From positions 1 through 35,113 of the forward strand of contig JAEKNW010000296.1 in NCBI GenBank assembly GCA_016838885.1: 35,113 bases of DNA, in the 5' to 3' direction. Below are positions 27,172 to 35,037 of this stretch, one piece after another; positions within the stretch are counted from its first letter, which is position 1; each line of letters opens with the position of its first letter. The notes below the pieces were generated by a model that had not been told where the DNA came from, made no database searches, and was given only the letters and a program-made list of their open reading frames with translations. Position numbers and translations under genes: made by a program. The stretch is from Candidatus Cloacimonadota bacterium (GTDB lineage: Bacteria > Cloacimonadota > Cloacimonadia > Cloacimonadales > JAFGVF01).

Positions 27172-28306
27172 GAATAAAGTTTTAATTAAGAGAATAGATG
27201 AATATGATTTAGAAAAGATTCTTGCTTTCTTTAAGAGAAGCCTGCTTCATAAAGATAGTGTCTTGCCTAGGTTAGTAAACAAAACTATTCTGTTAAAACC
27301 TAATCTTCTGGGTGCTTATGCTCCAGAAAGAGCAGTAACTACCCACCCGGTAATCCTAGAAGCTGTTATTCAAATACTTCAGACGATTGATTGTAAAATC
27401 TTAATTGGCGATTCTCCAGGAGGAGCCCTTAACTATGACCTAGTGCTAGAAAAATGTGGGATTCAAGAACTTGCCAGTAAATACAATGTCGAAATAGTTA
27501 ACTTGAATAAGTATAAAGTTTTAAATACTAACAATTCAGGTTATTCAATTGCCTATACCCAGCTTTATGAAGAGGTTGATTATATTATAAATTTGGCTAA
27601 GTATAAAACCCATAGTTTGATGCAATTTACAGGAGCAGTTAAGAATCTTTATGGTTTAGTTCCCGGCTTAAAAAAGGCTGATTATCATCGAGAATACCCG
27701 AATTCTCAGAAGTTTGCTCAATTCCTGACAAAACTCTATGAAACAGTAAAAGGAAAAGTCCTCTTTTCTGTAATAGATGGAATTGTTGGTATGGAAGGAA
27801 AAGGACCTAGTGGTGGTAACCCCCGTAATTTTGGTTATCTCTTTGTTTCTGAATGTCCTTCTTCATTAGATTATGTTGCAGCTTCAATGATGGGATTCAA
27901 AGCCTTAGACATCGATTTAATAAGACTTACAATGCAAGCTGATGGAGTTCTACCTTCCAGAATTGCCAGTAATTTTCTCTGGCAGGAGAATATTATTCCC
28001 AACGTAGATATTGGAGTAGTTAAATTAAGAAATAGAATTCTTAACAAAATACCTAACAGCATTAGTACAATTTTCCAAGCCTTTTTCTGGTATAAACCTG
28101 TAATAACTGACCGCTGTAAGAAGTGCAATATTTGCTTCAACAGTTGCCCGGTAAATGCAATCAAGATTGATGATGAGGGCAATCTTAAAATTGATGATAA
28201 GCTTTGTATTCGCTGTTTGTGCTGTCATGAATTTTGTCCTCATCAGGCTATTGAAATCAGGAAATCTTCCTTTGCAAATAAGATTATTCCTCAAGCTAAT
28301 AATTAG
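27161..28306 (+). CDS. DUF362 protein with two [4Fe-4S] ferredoxin motifs
   Basis: A 381-residue cytoplasmic protein. The N-terminal DUF362 domain (about 1-300) shows the family's TILLKPNLLGAYAPERAVTTHP-like opening (TILLKPNLLGA, then AVTTHPVI), IGDSPGG, INLAKYKTHSLMQFTGAVKNLYG and a GIVGMEGKGPSGGNPRN loop. The C terminus has two clusters: CKKCNICFNSCP and CIRCLCCHEFCP. Such proteins are common in anaerobes, and their electron partner or substrate is mostly unknown. The ATG at 27161 is chosen over an upstream in-frame TTG at 27128. It gives an 11-bp overlap with the barrel gene, and DUF362 homologues normally start close to this KVLIKR strand. No clear ribosome site is seen, which suits translational coupling. 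Confidence 0.88.
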   Translation: MKTKNKVLIKRIDEYDLEKILAFFKRSLLHKDSVLPRLVNKTILLKPNLLGAYAPERAVTTHPVILEAVIQILQTIDCKILIGDSPGGALNYDLVLEKCGIQELASKYNVEIVNLNKYKVLNTNNSGYSIAYTQLYEEVDYIINLAKYKTHSLMQFTGAVKNLYGLVPGLKKADYHREYPNSQKFAQFLTKLYETVKGKVLFSVIDGIVGMEGKGPSGGNPRNFGYLFVSECPSSLDYVAASMMGFKALDIDLIRLTMQADGVLPSRIASNFLWQENIIPNVDIGVVKLRNRILNKIPNSISTIFQAFFWYKPVITDRCKKCNICFNSCPVNAIKIDDEGNLKIDDKLCIRCLCCHEFCPHQAIEIRKSSFANKIIPQANN

Positions 28307-28342
28307 GTTAATTAAAAAAGTGAAATATTAATAAAAAAAGTC

Positions 28343-28371
28343 TTGACTGATATTCAGTTAACTCACTAAAT
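28343..28371 (+). promoter_or_regulatory. Candidate promoter of the FtsB/DivIC-like gene
   Basis: TTGACT at 28343-28348 and CTAAAT at 28366-28371 are 17 bp apart. The start codon is 28 bp after the -10 box. Confidence 0.45.
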
Positions 28372-28399
28372 TGTAAATACTAAACAAAGAGAGATAAAT

Positions 28400-28711
28400 A
28401 TGACTAGATTAAAGCGGAGAGTTCCCCTCTCTAAGAAACTTAAATATATGTTATTTGTTATCATAACCGGACTACTCTTTACCATAAGTTTTGTGGGAAG
28501 AGGAAGTTTTCTTAGTATTTACAGAAACAGGATTAAAGCAAACCAGAATAAAGAGCAATACCAAGAACTCTTAGTAAAAATTGATGAGACCGATGCTGAG
28601 ATTAATCGCTTTCTTAATGATGATGAGTATCTGGTAAAATATGCGCGAGAAGAATTTGGGATGCAAAGAAAAGATGAACATGTAATAAAGCTCATAGAAG
28701 CTGACCAATAA
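28400..28711 (+). CDS. Septum formation initiator, FtsB/DivIC family
   Basis: A 103-residue bitopic membrane protein. A basic N terminus (TRLKRRVPLSKKLK) is followed by one transmembrane segment at ~17-36, a coiled coil at ~45-75 (NRIKANQNKEQYQELLVKIDETDAEINRF, here given in overlapping parts: NRIKANQNKEQYQE, LLVKIDETDAEI) and the family's end motif DDEYLVKYAREEFGMQRKDE. FtsB/DivIC links FtsL and FtsQ in the divisome and helps activate septal wall synthesis. It is not in its common place beside eno; here it lies 24 bp before an ABC ATPase gene, with which it is probably co-transcribed. Confidence 0.85.
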   Translation: MTRLKRRVPLSKKLKYMLFVIITGLLFTISFVGRGSFLSIYRNRIKANQNKEQYQELLVKIDETDAEINRFLNDDEYLVKYAREEFGMQRKDEHVIKLIEADQ

Positions 28712-28735
28712 TAATCCAATAGGAGAACAATATAT

Positions 28736-29839
28736 ATGGCACAAGTGATTGTGAATAAAGTTAATAAAATATATGATAATGGCTTTCATGCAGTAAAAGA
28801 TGCCGATTTTATCGCTAAAGATAAGGAATTTGTGGTTTTAGTTGGTCCATCAGGTTGTGGAAAAACAACAACCTTAAGAATGATCGCCGGTTTAGAAGAT
28901 ATATCTGGTGGTGAGATCAAAATTGGAGAGAGAGTAGTTAATAATATTGCTCCTAAGGATAGAGATATTGCAATGGTCTTTCAGAATTATGCTCTCTATC
29001 CCCACATGACTATCTATGATAATATGGCCTTCGCTCTCAAATTACGCAAAGAATCAAAAAGTGAAATTGATAAAAAGGTTAAGGATGCAGCTAAACTATT
29101 AGGCATTGAAAGTCTTTTAGACAGAAAGCCAAAACAATTGTCAGGTGGACAAAGACAACGTGTTGCTTTAGGTAGAGCAATAGTTAGAAAACCTTCTGTC
29201 TTCTTATTTGACGAACCTTTATCAAATCTTGATGCAAAACTAAGAGTTCAGATGAGAGCTGAAATAATTAAACTTCATAAAACTCTTGAAACAACTATGA
29301 TTTATGTTACTCATGACCAAGTTGAAGCTATGACTATGGCTGATAAGATAGTAGTTATGAAAGATGGTATTATTCATCAAATAGATTCACCCTTAAATCT
29401 CTACAATAAGCCTGTAAATCTCTTTGTAGCCGGCTTTATAGGTTCTCCGGCAATAAATCAACTCATTGGTAAGATTGTCAAGAACGATGATGGATTCTGT
29501 TTTACAGATGGAGATGTTAATCTAAAAATTGATAAAGAACATGATCTTGCTTTGAAAGACTATGTCAATAAAGATGTAGTACTAGGTATTCGACCAGAAG
29601 ACATTTATGATTCCGATTATGATGAATTAGCAGAAAATCCAGAAAAGATAGAAGCATATTGCGATATTGTTGAACCTATGGGTAATGAATTTGTGGTATT
29701 TTTAAAGACTAAACATGCTAAACTTACTGCGCGTTTTGATCCTAAAAAGATGCCTAAAATCGACGAAAATATTAAAATTACTATTGATATGAAGAAAGTT
29801 AAAATATTTGATAAGGAGAGTGAACTCTCATTAGTCTAA
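28736..29839 (+). CDS. ABC transporter ATP-binding protein, sugar type (UgpC/MsmK/MsmX-like)
   Basis: A 367-residue ATPase of the CUT1 carbohydrate-import group. Walker A is GPSGCGKTT at 37-45, followed by the Q-loop [17 protein letters not shown], signature [17 protein letters not shown], Walker [17 protein letters not shown] and the switch His in [12 protein letters not shown]. The C-terminal ~130 residues form the TOBE/OB region ([10 protein letters not shown]) typical of MalK/UgpC. No permease or binding protein is nearby. Orphan ATPases of this type (MsmX, MsmK) energise several sugar importers, so a shared role is the likeliest reading. AGGAG at 28721-28725 is the ribosome site. Confidence 0.92.
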   Translation: MAQVIVNKVNKIYDNGFHAVKDADFIAKDKEFVVLVGPSGCGKTTTLRMIAGLEDISGGEIKIGERVVNNIAPKDRDIAMVFQNYALYPHMTIYDNMAFALKLRKESKSEIDKKVKDAAKLLGIESLLDRKPKQLSGGQRQRVALGRAIVRKPSVFLFDEPLSNLDAKLRVQMRAEIIKLHKTLETTMIYVTHDQVEAMTMADKIVVMKDGIIHQIDSPLNLYNKPVNLFVAGFIGSPAINQLIGKIVKNDDGFCFTDGDVNLKIDKEHDLALKDYVNKDVVLGIRPEDIYDSDYDELAENPEKIEAYCDIVEPMGNEFVVFLKTKHAKLTARFDPKKMPKIDENIKITIDMKKVKIFDKESELSLV

Positions 29840-29854
29840 AAAATATATAGTATA

Positions 29855-29882
29855 ATAAGACTCCCGAATTTGGGAGTCTTAT
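29855..29882 (+). terminator. Hairpin between the ABC ATPase and barrel genes
   Basis: ATAAGACTCCC (29855-29865) pairs perfectly with GGGAGTCTTAT (29872-29882) around GAATTT. The stem is strong but the T run after it is poor (ATTCG). It lies only 12 bp before the next start codon, so read-through or a role in the leader of the next gene is possible. Confidence 0.6.
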
Positions 29883-29894
29883 ATTCGAGGTTAA

Positions 29895-30668
29895 ATGAAG
29901 TTAGTTTGGTTATTATGGTTACTTATATTTAACATTAGCTTATTTGCAGATGTTTATCTTAGCAGTGATGCTGATAGGGCAGGTCTTGCTAATCTCAGTA
30001 TCATTTCTAAGTCACCAATAACAAGTTATTACCAAGCCAGTATAACCAATGAAGGTCTTTCCTGCTCAATTTCCCAACCTTACCAATTTAGTGGAATTGA
30101 AAATGGTAACATCGCTATCTCCAAGAACGTTAAAAATTTTAATTTGTCTTTAGGTTCTCTTTATCTAATGAGTAACTACTATAATCAATTTTCTAATTAC
30201 CTTAATCTTAGTTATACTTTTCATGATGTGATTACTTGGGGGATAGGACAAAAGTTGATTAGTGTATATGAAGAAGAAAACTATTATTATACCACTACAG
30301 ATATTGGATTTCTGATTTCACAAAACAAAACTAAGCTTGCTGTTAGTTATACTAATCTCTTTAAAAGAAAAAGCTCAAAGCTTACACTTCCCAATATCAT
30401 ATCAACAGAAATCAGTTATAACCCTATTCCAGATGTTTACTTAGCCCTTGGACTGGAAAAAGAGAAGAATTTCAAAACATGTCCTAAAATAGCAATCAGA
30501 TATAAAGTCTTGAAATCATTAACCCTGCTTTCCGGATATTCTCTTGAACCGAATCAAATATCATTCGGAATAAGTGTGAATTATTACAAGTGCTTCATTA
30601 ATTATGCCATCATGACTCATCCTCAATTAGATTCAACCCATTATATTACCTTGATTTATGGACTATAG
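29895..30668 (+). CDS. Predicted outer-membrane beta-barrel protein
   Basis: A 257-residue exported protein with signal peptide MKLVWLLWLLIFNISLFADV. The rest alternates polar and apolar residues in strands (YYQASITNEGLSCSISQPY, FNLSLGSLYLMSNYY, IGFLISQNKTKLAVSYTNLF, ISFGISVNYYKCFINYAIM) and ends STHYITLIYGL, a barrel-type C terminus. The layout resembles small PorV/PorQ-like or UPF0164-type barrels, but I cannot assign a family. CGAGG at 29886-29890 is the ribosome site. Its last 11 bp overlap the next barrel gene, so the two form a coupled pair and may work in one complex. Confidence 0.65.
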   Translation: MKLVWLLWLLIFNISLFADVYLSSDADRAGLANLSIISKSPITSYYQASITNEGLSCSISQPYQFSGIENGNIAISKNVKNFNLSLGSLYLMSNYYNQFSNYLNLSYTFHDVITWGIGQKLISVYEEENYYYTTTDIGFLISQNKTKLAVSYTNLFKRKSSKLTLPNIISTEISYNPIPDVYLALGLEKEKNFKTCPKIAIRYKVLKSLTLLSGYSLEPNQISFGISVNYYKCFINYAIMTHPQLDSTHYITLIYGL

Positions 30669-32094
30669 GTCTAGGTTTCTCTGGCTCGTCTTACTAATTA
30701 TCACTTGCAACTTAATTCTTGCTTCAGAAATCTATGACTATCAAGAAATTGACGAGCTAATCGAAAAAGAAAACAATGAAATCGAAGAAAAATTATTTAA
30801 ACCTTGGCAAAGCCAATCACTTGTTATTAACTATCGATATGAGTTCTGTAATAAAGACGCCAATAGATTCTATTTCCATACTGATCTAGATGATTCTCAA
30901 GCTCTGCTTTATAAAAAAGAGAATCTTCCCATCAGAATCTTTGCTAGCTATAAAACCGACAAGTTAAACCTAGGATTCGGGAGTTATCGTCCTGCTTTCG
31001 GATTAGGAAACATCTACAAAAAGTATACTAACCAATCATTTTTGAATAAAGCAGGAGCTACATCGCAATTAGATTTAAGAGGAGCTTTTCTTAACTATCA
31101 AGCTTCTCTGGGTAAATTAAGTGTATTTTATTCAAATACAGATGTCAATACTGCCTTAGATTCAGAAGGTCAACGAAAAATAGTCTATTACCCAAGTGAT
31201 CCCGAGTCATTAGTGCAGAGTGGCTTAATCGCTACTATGAACTTTGATAATTTACTTATTAGTGTCCTAACAGCTAGATATAAAACCTCAAGTGAACTTG
31301 AACAACTTTCCCATCAAGTGAAATCCTACTTATTCTCGAGTTTTCTTCAGTATGAACATGAGAGCTATAGCCTTAACTACGAGACTAATTATCATTTTTC
31401 TGAGTTAAGTCATTACTTCAAAGCAAAGTTTATTAATGAATTTCTCACCTCTGAAATTATCTTTCAGGATTTACCCGAACACTCGCTAAACTGGTTTAAT
31501 TCAGGGATATCAAACAAGTTTAATGCCAATACGAGACTATATTCTATCAACTCTTCATTTGCATTGGCTACCATTGATGTTTCTATGGGGGCAGAACTTA
31601 AAAGTAATCACGAAATAAATCATTGGACAAGTAAAAGTTTTATAGAATTTTCTAAGAACAAACAAATTTCCTATTACTTACAACAAGATTTATATCGCGA
31701 TTATCAAAACACTGAACACGAAAAATATACCCATAAGCTTGCCTGCAAGCTCTTTGATTTCTCTAATTCGCAGATAAAATTTTCTTATACATTAAACAAT
31801 AAAGAAAGTTCAGGGATTGCAAATATGTACCAAGTGAATTATGACTTGAAGGGGGAGTATGGATATTTGAGACTTAACTTAAAGGTTTTGGATAACTATA
31901 AAAACGAAGAGATTGTGCAAGATATTGATGAAAATATCATTGAAACTTTTTATGACTTTTCTGAAGATGTGATAATCTCACTTAACTTTAGATCTAAAAA
32001 GTATAAAAACTTTATATTTAAGGGGAATCTCATCCATTCACTCTATAACGAAAATTTAAGTTCTTTAAAACTAGAATTGAGTTATCTGCTATAA
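30658..32094 (+). CDS. Predicted outer-membrane protein resembling the barrel part of HhH/ComEA-like proteins
   Basis: A 478-residue exported protein with signal segment FLWLVLLIITCNLILASE. After a short acidic helix (IDELIEKENNEIEEKLF) the remainder looks like a large beta barrel, ending LSSLKLELSYLL. The stretch LNLGFGSYRPAFGLGNIYKK ... LDLRGAFLNYQ ... LSVFYSNTDVNTAL recalls the barrel part of Bacteroidota outer-membrane proteins annotated as helix-hairpin-helix proteins, with their 'GlGlg ... RGa ... lt.F.S...id' pattern. The HhH repeats themselves are absent here. This relation is from memory of the pattern and is uncertain. It starts inside the end of the preceding barrel gene (ATG at 30658). 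Function unknown. Confidence 0.6.
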   Translation: MDYRSRFLWLVLLIITCNLILASEIYDYQEIDELIEKENNEIEEKLFKPWQSQSLVINYRYEFCNKDANRFYFHTDLDDSQALLYKKENLPIRIFASYKTDKLNLGFGSYRPAFGLGNIYKKYTNQSFLNKAGATSQLDLRGAFLNYQASLGKLSVFYSNTDVNTALDSEGQRKIVYYPSDPESLVQSGLIATMNFDNLLISVLTARYKTSSELEQLSHQVKSYLFSSFLQYEHESYSLNYETNYHFSELSHYFKAKFINEFLTSEIIFQDLPEHSLNWFNSGISNKFNANTRLYSINSSFALATIDVSMGAELKSNHEINHWTSKSFIEFSKNKQISYYLQQDLYRDYQNTEHEKYTHKLACKLFDFSNSQIKFSYTLNNKESSGIANMYQVNYDLKGEYGYLRLNLKVLDNYKNEEIVQDIDENIIETFYDFSEDVIISLNFRSKKYKNFIFKGNLIHSLYNENLSSLKLELSYLL

Positions 32095-32133
32095 CCTAAC
32101 AATGTACAAGTATTTTGTTAATTTGATTAATTA

Positions 32134-32814
32134 TCAAAACTCTATTACACTATTAGGCTCAAGATACTCGTCTAACAACTCTGGGTAGTTGTTTGAAACT
32201 CGATTTACTGCTTTTGAGACAGGATAAATCTTACATATATTATTTTGGGAAGTGTAGCATTTTTGCAACACTTCTTGATAATTTGAATTACATAGATAAT
32301 CGCTTATCTCATTAGTTGCTATAAGAATAGGCATCCTATGATGAATTTCAGCTATTTCTCTATTAGCGTCCTGAGTTAGTATTGAAAAACTGGGGTGAAG
32401 GGACCCATCTGCTGATGCCTTAACATCAAAAATTCCAGCCATGAACATCAGCTCTTCATTATTCATTTTAATAAAATAGGGATCTTTAGTTGTCTTGTGC
32501 CATTCATAAAAGCCTTGGGCGGGGATTACACATCGTTTATGTCTGAATATCCCTCTCCAGACCGGTTTCTCCGCTATTGATTCTATTCGCGTATTTATGA
32601 TGTTGTATTTAAAAGAATCATTAGCCCAAGCCGGTACTAACTTCCATTTCATAAAATCCTGAATAATCTGGCCATTATCCCTAAAAATCACACCAGCAAA
32701 TTGCGTTGGGGCAACATTGAAATTTATGGGTATTGTGAGTTCCGGATTAGCAATTTCATCAAGATACTTTTTCAGATAATTATGCTTGATGACTTGAGCA
32801 AATCTTCCACACAT
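32134..32814 (-). CDS. SRAP-domain protein (YedK / HMCES family), abasic-site DNA crosslinker
   Basis: SRAP proteins shield abasic sites in single-stranded DNA by a thiazolidine bond to the N-terminal cysteine exposed after Met removal. The start is set at the ATG at 32812-32814, because MCGRF must begin the protein. The frame stays open for 25 codons upstream, but this would bury Cys2. Key residues: C2, N33 in NFNVAPTQ, E104 in GFYEW, H159 in HHRMP. Length 226 residues, close to YedK (222). The start codon lies 2 bp after the pepT stop codon (TAA-TC-ATG), so translation is coupled to pepT. No promoter of its own is visible. It ends 39 bp from the converging barrel gene. Confidence 0.93.
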   Translation of the reverse strand: MCGRFAQVIKHNYLKKYLDEIANPELTIPINFNVAPTQFAGVIFRDNGQIIQDFMKWKLVPAWANDSFKYNIINTRIESIAEKPVWRGIFRHKRCVIPAQGFYEWHKTTKDPYFIKMNNEELMFMAGIFDVKASADGSLHPSFSILTQDANREIAEIHHRMPILIATNEISDYLCNSNYQEVLQKCYTSQNNICKIYPVSKAVNRVSNNYPELLDEYLEPNSVIEF

Positions 32815-32816
32815 GA

Positions 32817-34067
32817 TTAATCTGCCCAGATATTGGCAAGTCCGACAATCACTTTTACTGCTGTTACCATAGAGGAAACAGGTATCCATTCCCTAAGAGA
32901 ATGATATAGAAAACCTCCAGTAAAAATATTGGGGGTAGGTACTCCTAAAAAAGAGAGGGTTGCACCATCTGTTCCACCCCGGATTGGCCTTCTTTTAGGA
33001 CTTATATCTAATTGCTGAAAAACACTTTCAGCCCTGCCTATAACTTCAGGATGTCCATCTAAAATAGCTTTCATATTCCGATATGAATTAGAGTGCTCAA
33101 TCTTAATCTCAACTCCAGGATATTTCATTGCTAGAACTTCTGACAAAGTATGAATAAAATCAATTCTCTGGATATTAATAGCCTTATCAAAATCCCGTAG
33201 AATAATATCTACCCTGGCTTCTGATTCATTACCTTGGATATTGCGAATATGATAAAAACCTTCTCTACCTTCAGTTCTTTCCGGACTCTCATGTTCTGGG
33301 AAGAGAGAAACAAATTCTGAAGCTATCTTACCGGCATTAATCATAATGTTTTTTGCCTTACCCGGATGGACATTTCTTCCTTTGATGGTAACTTTCACAC
33401 TATGAGCATCAAAACACTCATCCTCAAGCTCTCCTAACTCTCCACCATCAATTGTGTAGGCTATCTTACCTAACTTATGTAGATCAATATGTGCTGTGCC
33501 AGCACCTACCTCTTCATCAGGGGTAAAACAAATCCTTATCTCCGGATGGGTGATTGCAGGGATTTCTTGCAATATAGCCAATGCTGTCATTATCTCAGCA
33601 ATTCCTGCTTTGTCATCAGCTCCTAATAAGGTATCACCCGAAGAAGTAATTATGTTACTTCCAATATAATCAAGTAAATTAGGACATTCTGCTGGTTTTA
33701 AATAAAGGTCATCATTGGAAGGATAAGCTAAATCTTCTCCTTGATAATCTTTACGAAGTAATGGCTTAACTTCTTTTCCTGATACTGCTGGACTTGTGTC
33801 CAGGTGAGCTAAAAAGCTGATAGCATCTGTTTTAATTTTGGGTGAAGCAGGCAAAGTTGCATAGACATAACAATATTCGTCAATTTCAACATTTGTTAAA
33901 CCTAACTCATTGAGCTCGGCTTTCAATAAATTTGCTAGGTCCCACTGGTTGGGGCTTGTAGGGTTTGGTGTGCCTTCATCATCTGAAGTTGTGTCTATTT
34001 GAACATATCTTAAAAAACGACTAACTACCGACATCTCTATTTTGTTGTCTAATGACTTATCGAACAT
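32817..34067 (-). CDS. pepT: Peptidase T (tripeptide aminopeptidase, M20B)
   Basis: A zinc-dependent aminopeptidase that removes the N-terminal residue of tripeptides in the cytoplasm. The 416-residue protein carries the M20 metal ligands: H88 and D90 in FLAHLDTSPAV, the bridging Asp in LLGADDKAG, the Glu-Glu of TPDEEVGAG, the Asp in YTIDGGELGELEDE, and a late His in GGFLYHSLREW. RGGTDGATLSFLGVP is the usual PepT substrate-site loop. AAGGA lies about 7 bases before the ATG. It is followed at 2 bp by the SRAP gene. A terminator of the upstream lipoprotein gene ends about 30 bp before its start codon, leaving little room for a separate promoter. Confidence 0.96.
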   Translation of the reverse strand: MFDKSLDNKIEMSVVSRFLRYVQIDTTSDDEGTPNPTSPNQWDLANLLKAELNELGLTNVEIDEYCYVYATLPASPKIKTDAISFLAHLDTSPAVSGKEVKPLLRKDYQGEDLAYPSNDDLYLKPAECPNLLDYIGSNIITSSGDTLLGADDKAGIAEIMTALAILQEIPAITHPEIRICFTPDEEVGAGTAHIDLHKLGKIAYTIDGGELGELEDECFDAHSVKVTIKGRNVHPGKAKNIMINAGKIASEFVSLFPEHESPERTEGREGFYHIRNIQGNESEARVDIILRDFDKAINIQRIDFIHTLSEVLAMKYPGVEIKIEHSNSYRNMKAILDGHPEVIGRAESVFQQLDISPKRRPIRGGTDGATLSFLGVPTPNIFTGGFLYHSLREWIPVSSMVTAVKVIVGLANIWAD

Positions 34068-34098
34068 AAAAAATCCTTTAATTGAGATTCAAATACCC

Positions 34099-34124
34099 AA
34101 AAAAATAGCGGTCATAGACCGCTA
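34099..34124 (-). terminator. Rho-independent terminator after the lipoprotein gene
   Basis: On the minus strand, TAGCGGTC and GACCGCTA form a perfect 8-bp stem with a 3-base loop (34106-34124). It is followed by seven T (34099-34105). It lies 19 bp after the lipoprotein stop codon. Confidence 0.88.
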
Positions 34125-34142
34125 AAAATAACTAGAGCAAGC

Positions 34143-34700
34143 TTAGTTGCCTAACTCTTTCTCCAATTCTTGGAATCTTTGAGAAGCTTTAAATTCATTA
34201 TACATTGCTTCTTCATTTTTTATTGCGCCCAATGTTTGCTTGTTAATTTCACTTATTGGGATTTTAACTCTTACAAAACACTTTATTTTGTTGTCTTTTA
34301 ACCTAATAGTTTCACTTTTATCAACAGATAGGCCTTGGAATTTTGCATCTGATACAACTTTAATAACTTTTGAAGTTAATGCTAATACTTGAGGATTATC
34401 AACACCTGATTCCTCCTCAAAGTTTTTTATCATACCTTTAACTTTTGTTTCTACAAAGTTTGCTGCTTGGAAAACTGCATTAGAATAAGCAGCATCTTTA
34501 GCAAGTGAACTTGTACTTTTTATACCTTCGCCATAAGTGTAGACAAATTCTGGATTATCTTGTAAATCCCACCATTCTGGATAATAGATAACTTCATGAT
34601 CTGCTTTCTCGTGCTTAGGTCCTTTGTTTGATGAACATGCGACTGACAATATTGCTATTGAAATCAACAAACATACTACAATAATTCTTGAAATCTTCAT
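34143..34700 (-). CDS. LPP20-like lipoprotein
   Basis: A 185-residue predicted lipoprotein. The start is set at the ATG at 34698-34700. It has GGAGG at 34705-34709 four bases upstream and begins a proper signal peptide, MKISRIIVVCLLISIAILSV. The frame is open 38 codons further upstream, but that part is basic and lacks a signal. The lipid-bearing cysteine is C22 in LSVACSS; the -3 residue is Ser, slightly off the classic lipobox. The mature part has EWWDLQDNPEFVYTYGEGIKS and a repeating-Ala helix (LAKDAAYSNAVFQAANFVE), then FVRVKIP. This is the layout of LPP20-family surface lipoproteins. A charged coiled-coil-like tail ends it. Function of the family is poorly known. Confidence 0.82.
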   Translation of the reverse strand: MKISRIIVVCLLISIAILSVACSSNKGPKHEKADHEVIYYPEWWDLQDNPEFVYTYGEGIKSTSSLAKDAAYSNAVFQAANFVETKVKGMIKNFEEESGVDNPQVLALTSKVIKVVSDAKFQGLSVDKSETIRLKDNKIKCFVRVKIPISEINKQTLGAIKNEEAMYNEFKASQRFQELEKELGN

Positions 34701-34733
34701 ATTTCCTCCGTTATTATTGAATATTACATTGCT

Positions 34734-34762
34734 ATTTTTTATTTTAGATATTGATATGTCAA
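34734..34762 (-). promoter_or_regulatory. Candidate promoter of the lipoprotein gene
   Basis: Reading the minus strand, TTGACA (34762-34757) and AAAAAT (34739-34734) are 17 bp apart. The -35 box is perfect and the -10 box matches at four positions. The start codon lies about 34 bp after the -10 box. Confidence 0.45.
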
Positions 34763-34922
34763 GATAAAATCTTCTTAAACTCATTTTTTTTTTTGTTTTC
34801 ATAATATTACTCACAAAAATATCTGTTTAACTTTCTGCATTTCTAGAATATACGCCTAATAACTCAAAGACTTATTAACACCATAATAACTAACATTGTT
34901 ACAGCATTATTATAATCAGACC

Positions 34923-34999
34923 CTAAAGCTCTACTGCACCATTCGGGTTAAACCCAAATAATGCAGTAGATCTTTGAGAATAGCACTATATTCTTTTGC
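34923..34999 (-). repeat. Element A ends, head-to-tail junction of two truncated copies
   Basis: 34923-34947 is the exact reverse complement of the first 25 bp of element A (10047-10071). 34953-34999 is the reverse complement of its last ~47 bp. The two are separated by five bases, TTAAA. Read on the minus strand, a right end is followed by TTTAA and then a left end in the same direction. Both copies are broken off on their inner sides. The rest of the 413-bp gene-free stretch 34701-35113 holds the lipoprotein promoter and an element B end; nothing else was recognised. Confidence 0.78.
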
Positions 35000-35015
35000 G
35001 CTATTACTAATATTT

Positions 35016-35037
35016 GGCTCTCTCTCAAGTAGAGTGG
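35016..35037 (+). repeat. Element B terminal repeat, single end at window edge
   Basis: The 22 bp match the left end of element B with one mismatch. The following bases (GTAGCTGACAAATTTAAG) resemble the B interior after its left end (GTAGCGAGCAAATTCAAG). The element probably continues past the window edge. Confidence 0.75.

Noticed and set aside
27871-28294. Two minus-strand open frames
   Set aside because: They are antisense to the conserved DUF362 and ferredoxin coding region.
29851-29856. TATAAT as a promoter for the barrel gene at 29895
   Set aside because: No acceptable -35 box at 15-19 bp, and the start would fall within the hairpin.
34701-34814. N-terminal extension of the lipoprotein
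   Set aside because: The internal ATG at 34700 has GGAGG and opens a complete signal peptide; the extension would place the signal 38 residues in.
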